Source: an uncultured Muribaculaceae bacterium (GTDB lineage Bacteria; Bacteroidota; Bacteroidia; Bacteroidales; Muribaculaceae). From it: 14,544 nt of DNA. The translations under genes and the position numbers were made by a program. The stretch's first letter is position 1. The number at the start of each line of letters is the position of its first letter. Positions 1 to 7,505 of the stretch are shown piece after piece. Below the pieces are notes generated by a model. That model made no database searches. It was not told the origin of the DNA and worked only from the letters and a program-made list of their open reading frames with translations. The stretch lies in the NCBI GenBank assembly GCA_910579605.1, contig CAJTUG010000032.1:1-14544 (forward strand). Reading direction: 5' to 3'.

Positions 1-34
1 TTTTGGCACCGGAATTAGTCTTAATCTTTGGCAT
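1..34 (-). CDS. rpmI: 50S ribosomal protein L35, 5' end only
   Basis: The minus strand reads MPKIKTNSGAK from an ATG at 34 and runs off the left edge of the window. This is the typical beginning of ribosomal protein L35 (family members start MPKMKTNSGAKKRF or similar), a small protein of the large ribosomal subunit. Only 11 residues are visible. Its position directly downstream of thrS and infC matches the conserved thrS-infC-rpmI-rplT cluster, so rplT (L20) is expected just beyond the edge. The 64-nt gap from infC contains a small hairpin and no promoter that I recognise, so co-transcription with infC is likely. Confidence 0.9.
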   Translation of the reverse strand, partial: MPKIKTNSGAK

Positions 35-73
35 TTGTTTGTAAATTAGTTGATTAATTCGAGTTTATATGAT

Positions 74-90
74 GCGCCAACACGTGGCGC
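74..90 (-). promoter_or_regulatory. Hairpin between infC and rpmI
   Basis: Arms GCGCCA (74-79) and TGGCGC (85-90) form a perfect 6-bp GC-rich stem with a 5-nt loop, starting 8 nt after the infC stop codon and ending about 40 nt before the rpmI start. No U-run follows it on the minus strand, so it is unlikely to be a classical terminator. In other bacteria the infC-rpmI-rplT mRNA is autoregulated by L20 binding a structured site in this region, so a regulatory or processing role is plausible. That role is inferred from position only. Confidence 0.4.
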
Positions 91-98
91 TCAGTCAT

Positions 99-632
99 TT
101 ATTTTTTCTTGGGCGAAATCATTATAATCATTCGCTTGCCTTCCAAAACTGGCATTTGCTCAACTTTTCCATAGTCTTCAAGGTCATTTGCAAAGCGGAG
201 AAGAAGAACTTCACCTTGTTCTTTGAAAAGGATAGAACGACCTTTAAAGAATACGTAAGCTTTCACTTTTGCACCCTCTTGGAGGAAACCAATTGCATGT
301 TTAAGCTTGAAATTATAATCATGGTCGTCTGTCTGAGGACCGAATCGGATTTCCTTTACCACTACCTTAGTACTTTTGGCCTTCATCTCTTTGGCCTTTT
401 TCTTCTGTTGGTAGAGATATTTTTGATAATCCAAAACCTTGCAGACCGGAGGCTCTGCGTTGGCAGAAATCTCCACGAGGTCAAGTTCAAGCTCATCAGC
501 AATCTTGCGAGCCTCTTGGATGGAATAAATTCCCGGTGTCACGTTATCGCCTACAAGACGCACTTCACGGGCACGTATGTGCTTGTTTCTGTTGGCGAGG
601 GTCGCGGCGTTGTTGGGCCGGACGAGAACCAC
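99..632 (-). CDS. infC: Translation initiation factor IF-3
   Basis: IF-3 binds the 30S subunit, prevents premature 50S joining and checks start-codon/initiator-tRNA pairing. Counted from a GTG at 632, the N-domain starts near residue 18 (NKHIRAREVRLVGDN), a lysine-rich linker lies near 66-90, and the C-domain (KEIRFGPQTDDHDYNFKLKH onward) fills about 92-174. There is no long C-terminal tail. The start is uncertain. The GTG frame gives an unusual N-terminus (MVLVRPNNAATLANR). An ATG at 684, only 8 nt after the thrS stop, opens a Gln/Arg/Asn-rich, coding-like stretch in a different frame, which reaches a stop at 567-565. The IF3 frame itself stays open up to position 683. The gene lies in the thrS-infC-rpmI operon. 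Identity is certain; the first roughly 17 residues are not. Confidence 0.93.
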   Translation of the reverse strand: MVLVRPNNAATLANRNKHIRAREVRLVGDNVTPGIYSIQEARKIADELELDLVEISANAEPPVCKVLDYQKYLYQQKKKAKEMKAKSTKVVVKEIRFGPQTDDHDYNFKLKHAIGFLQEGAKVKAYVFFKGRSILFKEQGEVLLLRFANDLEDYGKVEQMPVLEGKRMIIMISPKKK

Positions 633-684
633 CTGAGTTTGACGGGCGTTGAGCGCCAGAATTGAAATTAGGTTTTTTATCCAT
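565..684 (-). other. Likely original infC N-terminus, out of frame with the IF3 body
   Basis: From an ATG at 684 the minus strand encodes 39 codons beginning MDKKPNFNSGAQRPSNSGG, continuing SRPAQQRRDPRQQ and ending at a TGA (567-565). The first 32 residues look like a genuine disordered basic extension, and the ATG sits in the normal translational-coupling position 8 nt after the thrS stop. If one A of the AAA at 588-586 were skipped or absent, the reading would become RQQ-NKHIRARE, joining smoothly to the IF3 domain and giving a protein of about 194 residues. The cause could be a sequencing or assembly indel, a real mutation rescued by an alternative start, or frameshifting. Confidence 0.5.
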
Positions 685-692
685 TAAGAGGT

Positions 693-2630
693 TTATTGGT
701 TAATAAGAGCGTTGACTTCATCTGTCAACTGTTTTGCAAAGTTAGCAATTTTCATTGAACCTTTATCGCCTTCACCCTGTTTTCTGACAGAAACTTCACC
801 ATTTTCTTCCTCTTTTTCTCCAACAATGAGCATATATGGGAGTTTTTTAAGCTGATTGTCGCGGATTTTACGTCCGAGGGTTTCGTTTCGGTCATCAATG
901 CTTACACGTATATCGGATTGGCCAAGCGTTTCTGCAACTTTTTTGGCATAATCCAAATATTTATCGCTAACTGGGATGATAACAGCTTGCTCAGGAGCGA
1001 GCCACAAGGGGAAATGGCCGGCAGTATGTTCAAGGAGAACTGCCACAAATCGTTCCATAGAGCCGAAAGGTGCGCGATGTATCATAACCGGACGATGCTT
1101 TGCATTGTCGGCACCGGTATATTCAAGTTCAAATCGTTCAGGCAAATTATAATCTACCTGAATTGTTCCAAGCTGCCAACGGCGACCCAAGGCGTCTTTA
1201 ACCATAAAGTCAAGTTTTGGACCGTAGAAAGCTGCTTCGCCCAATTCTGTTCGGGCATTGATTCCTTTTTCTTTACAAGCTTCAATAATGGCATTTTCTG
1301 CCAAATGCCAATTTTCGTCGGAACCTATGTATTTTTCTTTGTGTGCAGGGTCACGGAGAGAAATCTGTGCTTCATAGTTTTCAAATTTAAGTGTTTTGAA
1401 AATATAAAGGATTATATCCATGACCTTGAGGAATTCCTCTTTAATTTGATCGGGAGCACAGAATATATGGGCGTCGTCTTGAGTAAAACCACGCACACGA
1501 GTGAGTCCATGCAATTCACCTGATTGCTCATATCGGTATACGGTGCCAAATTCTGCAAGCCTCAAAGGCAAATCACGATAAGAACGTGGAAGCGCTCTGA
1601 ATATTTCGCAGTGGTGGGGGCAGTTCATGGGTTTGAGGAGATATTCCTCACCTTCTTCGGGTGTATGAATCGGTTGGAAAGAATCCTTTCCATATTTCGC
1701 ATAGTGCCCGGAGGTAACATACAACTGTTTGTTACCAATATGTGGAGTAATTACCTGAAGGTAACCATATTGTTTCTGGATTTTACGAAGGAACTGTTCA
1801 AGGCGGTCTCTTAATGCAGCACCTTTAGGAAGCCACAATGGCAAGCCTGCACCTACTCTCTGCGAGAAAGCGAAAAGCTCCATTTCCTTGCCGAGTTTAC
1901 GATGATCGCGTTTTTTGGCTTCTTCAAGCAGGACAAGATACTCGTCAAGCATTGATTTCTTCGGGAATGTAATACCATAAACACGAACAAGTTGGTTGCG
2001 TTTTTCATCACCCCTCCAATATGCTCCTGCCAAAGACGTTATTTTAGCGGCTTTTATAGGCGCAGTAGAAGGAATGTGTGGACCTCGGCACAAGTCTGTA
2101 AAAGAACCTTGGGTATAAGTGGTTATATGGCCATCTTCAAGTTCACCGATAAGTTCACACTTATAGTTTTCGCCACGATTACCGAACATTTCAAGAGCGT
2201 CGCTTTTGGAAATCTCCTGACGCACTATTCGCTGATCTTGACGGGCCAATTCCAACATTTTAGCTTCTATCTTAGCGAAATCGGCTGCAGTTATCTGGTT
2301 ATCACCTGGATCTATGTCATAGTAAAAGCCATTGTCTATAGCAGGACCTATACCGAATTTCACACCCGGGTAAAGTTCTTGCAAAGCCTCGGCAAGCAGA
2401 TGGGCCGAGCTATGCCAAAACGCATGCTTGCCCTCAGGATCTTCCCATTTGAAAAGCTTGATTTGGGCATCTTCAACAACGGGGCGAGCGAGATCCCATT
2501 CCTGACCGTTAATGGAAGCGGCAAGGACTTCGCGAGCCAAACGTGGAGATATAGATTCAGCTATCTGAAGAGGCGTGATACCTGCTTCAAATTCCTTTAC
2601 ACTATTATCGGGAAAAGTGATTTTAATCAT
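693..2630 (-). CDS. thrS: Threonyl-tRNA synthetase
   Basis: This cytoplasmic class II synthetase charges tRNA-Thr and edits mischarged seryl-tRNA. The protein has 645 residues, the usual length. An N-terminal TGS domain (1-62) is followed by the editing domain with HSSAH at 73-77 and CRGPH at 181-185. The catalytic core starts near 250. Zinc ligands C337 (MNCPHH), H388 (DDAH) and H518 (MIHRAPFGS) are present, as are motif 2 arginines near 378-380 (TRVRGF) and motif 3 (518-535). The anticodon-binding domain covers about 545-640. The ATG at 2630 begins MIKITFPDNS, the expected TGS start. It is the first gene of the operon with infC and rpmI, and a TAnnTTTG promoter lies about 65 nt upstream. 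No key residue is missing. Confidence 0.98.
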   Translation of the reverse strand: MIKITFPDNSVKEFEAGITPLQIAESISPRLAREVLAASINGQEWDLARPVVEDAQIKLFKWEDPEGKHAFWHSSAHLLAEALQELYPGVKFGIGPAIDNGFYYDIDPGDNQITAADFAKIEAKMLELARQDQRIVRQEISKSDALEMFGNRGENYKCELIGELEDGHITTYTQGSFTDLCRGPHIPSTAPIKAAKITSLAGAYWRGDEKRNQLVRVYGITFPKKSMLDEYLVLLEEAKKRDHRKLGKEMELFAFSQRVGAGLPLWLPKGAALRDRLEQFLRKIQKQYGYLQVITPHIGNKQLYVTSGHYAKYGKDSFQPIHTPEEGEEYLLKPMNCPHHCEIFRALPRSYRDLPLRLAEFGTVYRYEQSGELHGLTRVRGFTQDDAHIFCAPDQIKEEFLKVMDIILYIFKTLKFENYEAQISLRDPAHKEKYIGSDENWHLAENAIIEACKEKGINARTELGEAAFYGPKLDFMVKDALGRRWQLGTIQVDYNLPERFELEYTGADNAKHRPVMIHRAPFGSMERFVAVLLEHTAGHFPLWLAPEQAVIIPVSDKYLDYAKKVAETLGQSDIRVSIDDRNETLGRKIRDNQLKKLPYMLIVGEKEEENGEVSVRKQGEGDKGSMKIANFAKQLTDEVNALINQ

Positions 2631-2695
2631 AATCTATTTCGTTAATATTCAGCCCGTTGCATCCAAAAAGGCACAAAGAGGCTCAAAACCAAGCG

Positions 2696-2703
2696 CAAAG
2701 ATA
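2696..2703 (-). promoter_or_regulatory. Bacteroidetes-type -7 promoter element of thrS
   Basis: The minus strand reads TTTTTTTCGTATCTTTGCGC. TATCTTTG matches the TAnnTTTG -7 consensus of the primary sigma factor of Bacteroidetes exactly. The -33 region is T-rich but has no clear TTTG. Transcription would start near 2690, leaving a leader of about 60 nt before the thrS ATG. The element lies about 35 nt past the kup stop. No terminator-like hairpin was found between kup and thrS. Confidence 0.6.
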
Positions 2704-2737
2704 CGAAAAAAATCTTGAAAAGGGAAATTTTTGACGT

Positions 2738-4690
2738 CTAATTTTCGCCCATAACCTCACCCACACACTCAACAGGCTTTATGCGCTTTGCCGGGCTGCG
2801 ACCAGACAATATAAGCGGCACAGTTTCTGTATCAAGGAGGCTCGTATCAAGACCGAATGCGTCGCGGTCGGATATTGCAAGTTTACGTAAATTATCGTGC
2901 GCACGCAATAAAAAATTTTCGCTCCTTCTTCGCTCATCGGTCGGCGTGAAAATACGATGAAGCATTACAAACCTAAAATCACCGGGAATTTGGAAAGATC
3001 TTAGCGAAGGATAGGTGCTAATAAGGTCAAGCTCGCCTTTTGAAACAAGATCCTCTACGACTTGACGTAGATACACACTCACACGAGGGTTGATGCGGAA
3101 ACCCAGATTAAATTTCACTACAAATATTTTGCCAGGGACAAATGTTTCCACGCTATATGTAAACGTGTCGGGGGCATCATCGTATTCAATATGTATAAAC
3201 CAGTAGTGGTCTGCACGTTTAGGCTGTTTATTCACAATAGAATACAGCACCTTAGATTCAAGCATATCAGGATTATCAGTTCGGCTGAGATATACGATAT
3301 TTGATGCATATTTCGGAATCTCTCGGTCGTTGCTTATCGCTTCTATAAGACCAGTCTTTTCACGAAGCGGAACAAATGAGATAAATGATTTACGAAGTCT
3401 TGTTGAAGATTGCCAGATCATCATCACCGCAGCTACTATAGCTGCGACTAACAAACTATACCAACCTCCATGCATGAATTTAGATATATTGGCGAGAAAG
3501 AATATACTTTCAATAACAATGAAGAAGATTGAAAAAGATATATATACGCCAGTGGGGACGCCTTTCAACCGCATCCAAATCGCAAGAAGCAAAGTAGTCA
3601 TGAGCATAGTTACCGTAATAGATATACCGTAGGCTGCTTCAATATGAGAAGAATCTCGGAATAGAGCCAAGGTGAGCAAACATCCTGCCAAAAGGCTCCA
3701 ATTTACTGCCGGGATATACAACTGCCCACGTTGAGCCGACGGATATTTAATACGGAGACGAGGCCAAAAATTGAGTGCTATAGCCTCGGAAAAGATTGTA
3801 AATGAACCACTGAGGAGTGCTTGGCTTGCAATAATTGCAGCGCAAGTAGCAAGCACCACAGCCCATCCAACAAGCGCTTGCGGAACCATGGCATAGAATG
3901 GATTGTCGCCCTGCCTATATGCCGGTGATAACATAAAAGCGCCTTGGCCAAGATAATTCAGTATAAGCATGGTCTTTATGAAAAACCAACCCGCCGTTAT
4001 ATTTCGTCTTCCGCAATGCCCCAGATCGGAATAAAGAGCCTCTGCTCCCGTAACGCACAAAAACACTGCCCCCATTATCATAAACCACTGAGGCGACGAC
4101 ACCAGTAATTTGACAGCATACCATGGATTAAAAGCTCTGAAAATCCACAGATTCCCGTATATGCCATATATTCCGGAGACCCCCAATGCAAGAAACCAAA
4201 GGAGCATGAAAGGGCCAAAGAGACGTCCAATTTTCTCCGTTCCCCTCTGCTGAATAATAAAAATCAAAATAATAATTGCCACAGCGACAGGAATCACCGG
4301 CATAGATGGCACAATAAGACGTATTCCTTCTACTGCCGACGTCACCGTTATGGCAGGAGTCAACATACCATCGGCAACCAAAGCCGCCGCCCCTATAGCT
4401 GCAACAACATATACCCACTTTCGCGATTTAGCCTTCAACAAAGAGAATAGCGATAATATCCCTCCTTCTCCCTTATTATCTGCTCTTAACGCTATTACCA
4501 CATATTTAAGTGTAGCCTGGAATGTAAGCGTCCATATCACGCAAGACACCGCTCCAAGTATATAGTCAACAGTAAAATCAGGATTTACAGAGGCTATGGC
4601 CTTCATAACGTAGAGGGGAGACGTACCTATATCGCCAAAAGCGATTCCGATAGCAATCAGTATGCCTGCTGCTGTAAGTTTATTTTTCAT
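2738..4690 (-). CDS. kup: KUP-family potassium uptake permease
   Basis: This inner-membrane protein imports K+, by family knowledge probably coupled to protons. The 650-residue length is typical. The family signature GDIGTSPLY is at 19-27 in the first membrane helix, and ALRADNKGEGGILSLFSLL (67-85) and GAEALYSDLGH (215-225) are also diagnostic. About twelve hydrophobic segments occupy roughly 5-430. A hydrophilic cytosolic domain (about 430-650) carries the YLSRTDNPDML and YWFIHIEYDD segments seen in KUP proteins. The ATG at 4690 starts just before the first helix (MKNKLTAAGI). It appears to be transcribed alone: a terminator lies upstream after the beta-glucosidase, and thrS downstream has its own promoter. 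I found no convincing promoter in the 249-nt upstream gap. Confidence 0.96.
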   Translation of the reverse strand: MKNKLTAAGILIAIGIAFGDIGTSPLYVMKAIASVNPDFTVDYILGAVSCVIWTLTFQATLKYVVIALRADNKGEGGILSLFSLLKAKSRKWVYVVAAIGAAALVADGMLTPAITVTSAVEGIRLIVPSMPVIPVAVAIIILIFIIQQRGTEKIGRLFGPFMLLWFLALGVSGIYGIYGNLWIFRAFNPWYAVKLLVSSPQWFMIMGAVFLCVTGAEALYSDLGHCGRRNITAGWFFIKTMLILNYLGQGAFMLSPAYRQGDNPFYAMVPQALVGWAVVLATCAAIIASQALLSGSFTIFSEAIALNFWPRLRIKYPSAQRGQLYIPAVNWSLLAGCLLTLALFRDSSHIEAAYGISITVTMLMTTLLLAIWMRLKGVPTGVYISFSIFFIVIESIFFLANISKFMHGGWYSLLVAAIVAAVMMIWQSSTRLRKSFISFVPLREKTGLIEAISNDREIPKYASNIVYLSRTDNPDMLESKVLYSIVNKQPKRADHYWFIHIEYDDAPDTFTYSVETFVPGKIFVVKFNLGFRINPRVSVYLRQVVEDLVSKGELDLISTYPSLRSFQIPGDFRFVMLHRIFTPTDERRRSENFLLRAHDNLRKLAISDRDAFGLDTSLLDTETVPLILSGRSPAKRIKPVECVGEVMGEN

Positions 4691-4877
4691 TTGAGAAAAG
4701 GATTATATCGAATTTAGTTTTTTATTCAACTTGGAAATGTAAAAATAGATTGAAAACAGTTTCCTGCCTTTGAAAAACCGACTTTTAATCTTCTTGGACT
4801 TTTTTAAAAAAAACTGCGTTTATGGCAGAATAGTTCATTAAATGCACAACAAAATAAACATTACACCAGACAAAATA

Positions 4878-4920
4878 CCGAAAAACAAACCCCGACACCG
4901 ATATGATGATGCCGGGGTTA
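4878..4920 (-). terminator. Intrinsic terminator of the GH3 gene
   Basis: Arms AACCCCG (4888-4894) and CGGGGTT (4913-4919) form a 7-bp stem, extendable by two pairs past one mismatch. On the minus strand the stem is followed by TGTTTTT. It lies about 20 nt past the beta-glucosidase stop and should end that transcript before kup. The rest of the gap to kup (4691-4877) is AT-rich; I see no gene or certain promoter there. Confidence 0.78.
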
Positions 4921-4939
4921 ACTATACAATAAAAAAGAA

Positions 4940-7267
4940 TTATTTATTAGGTGTAGTATATTCTTTGGTTTTAGTACAATTAATTGGCAGGGAAAGATTT
5001 CCTACCACAGCATTGAATTCTCCTTCTTCAAGAATCCATTTGCCATCAGCACCAACATATGCCAAATCTGAGGCCGGGATTGATAATTTCACAGTTGTTG
5101 TTTGTCCAGGCTCAAGTTCTATCTTTTTAAAATCCCTCAATCGTCGGTTATCGGGGACAAGACGGGAAGCAATCAAATCTGACGTAAAAAGCATAACGGT
5201 TTCTTTGCCTTTTACTTTTCCAGTATTAGTGATATCTACCGTGAAATTTAACACATCACCATCTATAAAATCTTTTTTATCAACATTAAAATTATCATAT
5301 TTGAACGTAGTATAACTCAAGCCATGACCGAATGGCCATTGATTTGTAATCGCGGCATTATAGTCGTAGGCACCGGCCATAGTACCAACTTGTTCTGAGG
5401 CTTTAAAATCGTAAGTAGACAAAGCATTCACATTTCTGGGATAAGTATATGGCAAACGTCCCGAAAAATTCTCGTCTCCGGCAAGAAGCATTGCAAGTGC
5501 ATCACCACCTTCGCTGCCAGGCAAAAGAATATCGACAACGGCCGAAGCCAAGGGCTCAATATCTGAAATGACTCTGGCTCGGCCTTCGTTCAAAATCAAA
5601 ACCACTGGCTTTCCAGAAGCTGAAGCTACTCGCACAAGTTCTTTCTGGTTTTGAGAAAGGTTTAAATCGGAAAGGTTTCCTGGAGTTTCCGTATATGAAT
5701 TTTCGCCTATACAAACCAACACTACATCGGCATTCTTGGCAGCGTCTGCAACAGGCGCGAAATCTGGTTCGTTTTCATCCATATATGCTCCATTTTCATC
5801 GTATGTCACACCTGGAACATAGGTTACATTTTCCTTTCCAAAACGATTTTGGACGGCTTCTAATATTGTATTTTTACCATCCAATTCATCTTGCGACAAC
5901 TTACCTTGCCATGTTATAGTCCATCCGCCATTGAGAGAACGCATACTATTGGCATTTGGACCTGTCACAAGAATTTTCGTGCCATGCACAAGAGGAAGAA
6001 TGTTATTTTCGTTTTTAAGAAGGATCATAGACTCCAGAGCGGCTTCACGGGCAGCCTCTGCAAATTTAGCCGAGCCAAAATCAGGATAATCCTTACTTTG
6101 AGGTGTTGGATTGTCAAATAGTCCTAAACGATATTTAAGACGCAAAACTCGACGGGTAGCATCATCAATACGTTCCATCGGGACCTCGCCTTCCTCTACA
6201 AGTTCTTTAAGAATAGTACAGTAATCCCAATTGTATGGTTCCATAGCCATATCTATACCAGCGTTGATAGCCATTTTAATGGCTTCCTTTTTATCGTGGG
6301 CAACCTTTTCACGAGTATACAGGTTATTGATATCAGCCCAATCGGTAACTATCATACCATCCCACTGAAGCTCATCTTTGAGCCAGTCGGTGAGCAATCG
6401 CTTATTAATATGCATAGGGATACCGTTAACACTTGCCGAATTTACCATAACAGAAAGTGCTCCCGCTTCTATACATTTTTTGTATGGCTCAAAATGCTTT
6501 TCGCGCAAGTCGGCCTCGCTAACATAAGCCGGAGTACGGTCCTTGCCACTAAAAGGCACAGAATAAGCCATATAATGCTTTACACACGCAGCAATATTGT
6601 CTTTACCTATTTTGTTGGGGTCAGAACCCTGAAAGCCACGAATTTGAGCAACTCCCATCTTTCCCGATAGCAGTGGGTCTTCGCCAAAATTTTCCCATAC
6701 CCTTGGCCATGATGCGATACGCACAAGGTCTACTGTTGGCGAATATGTCCAAGGGCATGCCGACGCTTTTGTTTCATAGGCCGTAATAGCAGCAGCTTCT
6801 TGAGCTAACGCAGGATTAAAAGTAGCAGCAACAGAGATATTTTGAGGGAACAAAGTTCCGCCTGAGGTATAAGTAACCCCATGGTTTTGATCCAACCCAT
6901 AAATACACGGGATACCGATTTCGCGCATAGATATTTCCTGAATCTTTCCAATAATCTCATTCCATTCATCGGGCGTTAGTGAATGTTGTGGAGCATTGAG
7001 TATAGATCCAACCTTATATTTGCCAATTATAGAATCAAGCATTCCCGGATGATATACCAGTTTCCCGTCTGGTCCGCGGTGGCAAATAAGGTCTATGGCC
7101 AATTCTGTCATCTGGCCAATTTTCTCGTCAAGGGTCATCCGAGATAAAGTCTCTTCAACTTTTTTCTCCAAATTATTATCACGAGGTATCGCCGGAATGG
7201 CGGCAGTCGCCGAAACGAGTGTCGCTATAGTAAGGATACCCGAGATTGTTAAACGGGTAAAGTTCAT
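4940..7267 (-). CDS. Secreted GH3 beta-glucosidase/exo-glucanase
   Basis: A glycoside hydrolase family 3 enzyme that removes terminal beta-linked sugars, most often glucose, from oligosaccharides. It has 775 residues. A signal peptide covers about 1-23 (SATAA, then IPA) with no lipobox, so a periplasmic location is likely. The TIM-barrel domain (about 35-385) has GLDQNHG (124-130, substrate-binding D126), KHY (230-232) and VTDW with the likely nucleophile D309. The second sandwich domain (about 410-620) has LLKNENNILPL and YTET, where E527 matches the acid/base position of barley ExoI by my reading. A fibronectin-III-like domain closes the protein (about 660-760). The exact substrate cannot be read from sequence. 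The upstream CE1 esterase is on the same strand with no clear terminator between them, so they may be co-transcribed. A terminator follows the gene. Confidence 0.95.
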   Translation of the reverse strand: MNFTRLTISGILTIATLVSATAAIPAIPRDNNLEKKVEETLSRMTLDEKIGQMTELAIDLICHRGPDGKLVYHPGMLDSIIGKYKVGSILNAPQHSLTPDEWNEIIGKIQEISMREIGIPCIYGLDQNHGVTYTSGGTLFPQNISVAATFNPALAQEAAAITAYETKASACPWTYSPTVDLVRIASWPRVWENFGEDPLLSGKMGVAQIRGFQGSDPNKIGKDNIAACVKHYMAYSVPFSGKDRTPAYVSEADLREKHFEPYKKCIEAGALSVMVNSASVNGIPMHINKRLLTDWLKDELQWDGMIVTDWADINNLYTREKVAHDKKEAIKMAINAGIDMAMEPYNWDYCTILKELVEEGEVPMERIDDATRRVLRLKYRLGLFDNPTPQSKDYPDFGSAKFAEAAREAALESMILLKNENNILPLVHGTKILVTGPNANSMRSLNGGWTITWQGKLSQDELDGKNTILEAVQNRFGKENVTYVPGVTYDENGAYMDENEPDFAPVADAAKNADVVLVCIGENSYTETPGNLSDLNLSQNQKELVRVASASGKPVVLILNEGRARVISDIEPLASAVVDILLPGSEGGDALAMLLAGDENFSGRLPYTYPRNVNALSTYDFKASEQVGTMAGAYDYNAAITNQWPFGHGLSYTTFKYDNFNVDKKDFIDGDVLNFTVDITNTGKVKGKETVMLFTSDLIASRLVPDNRRLRDFKKIELEPGQTTTVKLSIPASDLAYVGADGKWILEEGEFNAVVGNLSLPINCTKTKEYTTPNK

Positions 7268-7347
7268 GATATATAAGAATTATCGTTTAAGGGTTTCTAT
7301 TTTTGTATTAGAAGAAAACAGATTTGCTACAGGTTAAATATACTAAG

Positions 7348-7497
7348 CTATAATTTATACCTTATGTCGCGGCGTGAAGCAGCTATAAGCAAATCGTAAA
7401 GTGTCATCGCCCCGATAACATCATCAGTTGAGTCGTATCGTTACTGCAAGGAGATAGAAATAAGTAGCTGCTAAAGTCAAAGAAATGTCTTTTTCAT
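7348..7497 (-). pseudogene. Possible decayed small reading frame after the esterase
   Basis: Nine nucleotides past the esterase stop an ATG at 7497 opens MKKTFL and then a stop. A neighbouring frame continues hydrophobically as LTLAATYFYLLAVT, and a third frame gives STDDVIGAMTLYDLLIAAS, RRDIRYKL and a stop at 7348. Joined across two single-base shifts this resembles a protein of about 50 residues with a signal sequence. I do not recognise the family. Short frames like these also arise by chance, so this is weak. The rest of the 7268-7505 gap holds no promoter or terminator that I can identify. Confidence 0.22.
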
Positions 7498-7505
7498 TAC
7501 AGAAC

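Noticed and set aside
54..98. A 14-codon frame (MTERHVLAHHINSN) starting immediately after the infC stop codon on the minus strand.
   Set aside because: It is very short, spans the hairpin, has no recognisable family, and TAAATG junctions arise easily by chance.
2704..2737. Possible terminator of kup in the A/T-rich stretch before thrS.
   Set aside because: No stable GC stem is present; AAAAGGG and TTTTT runs do not pair into a credible hairpin.
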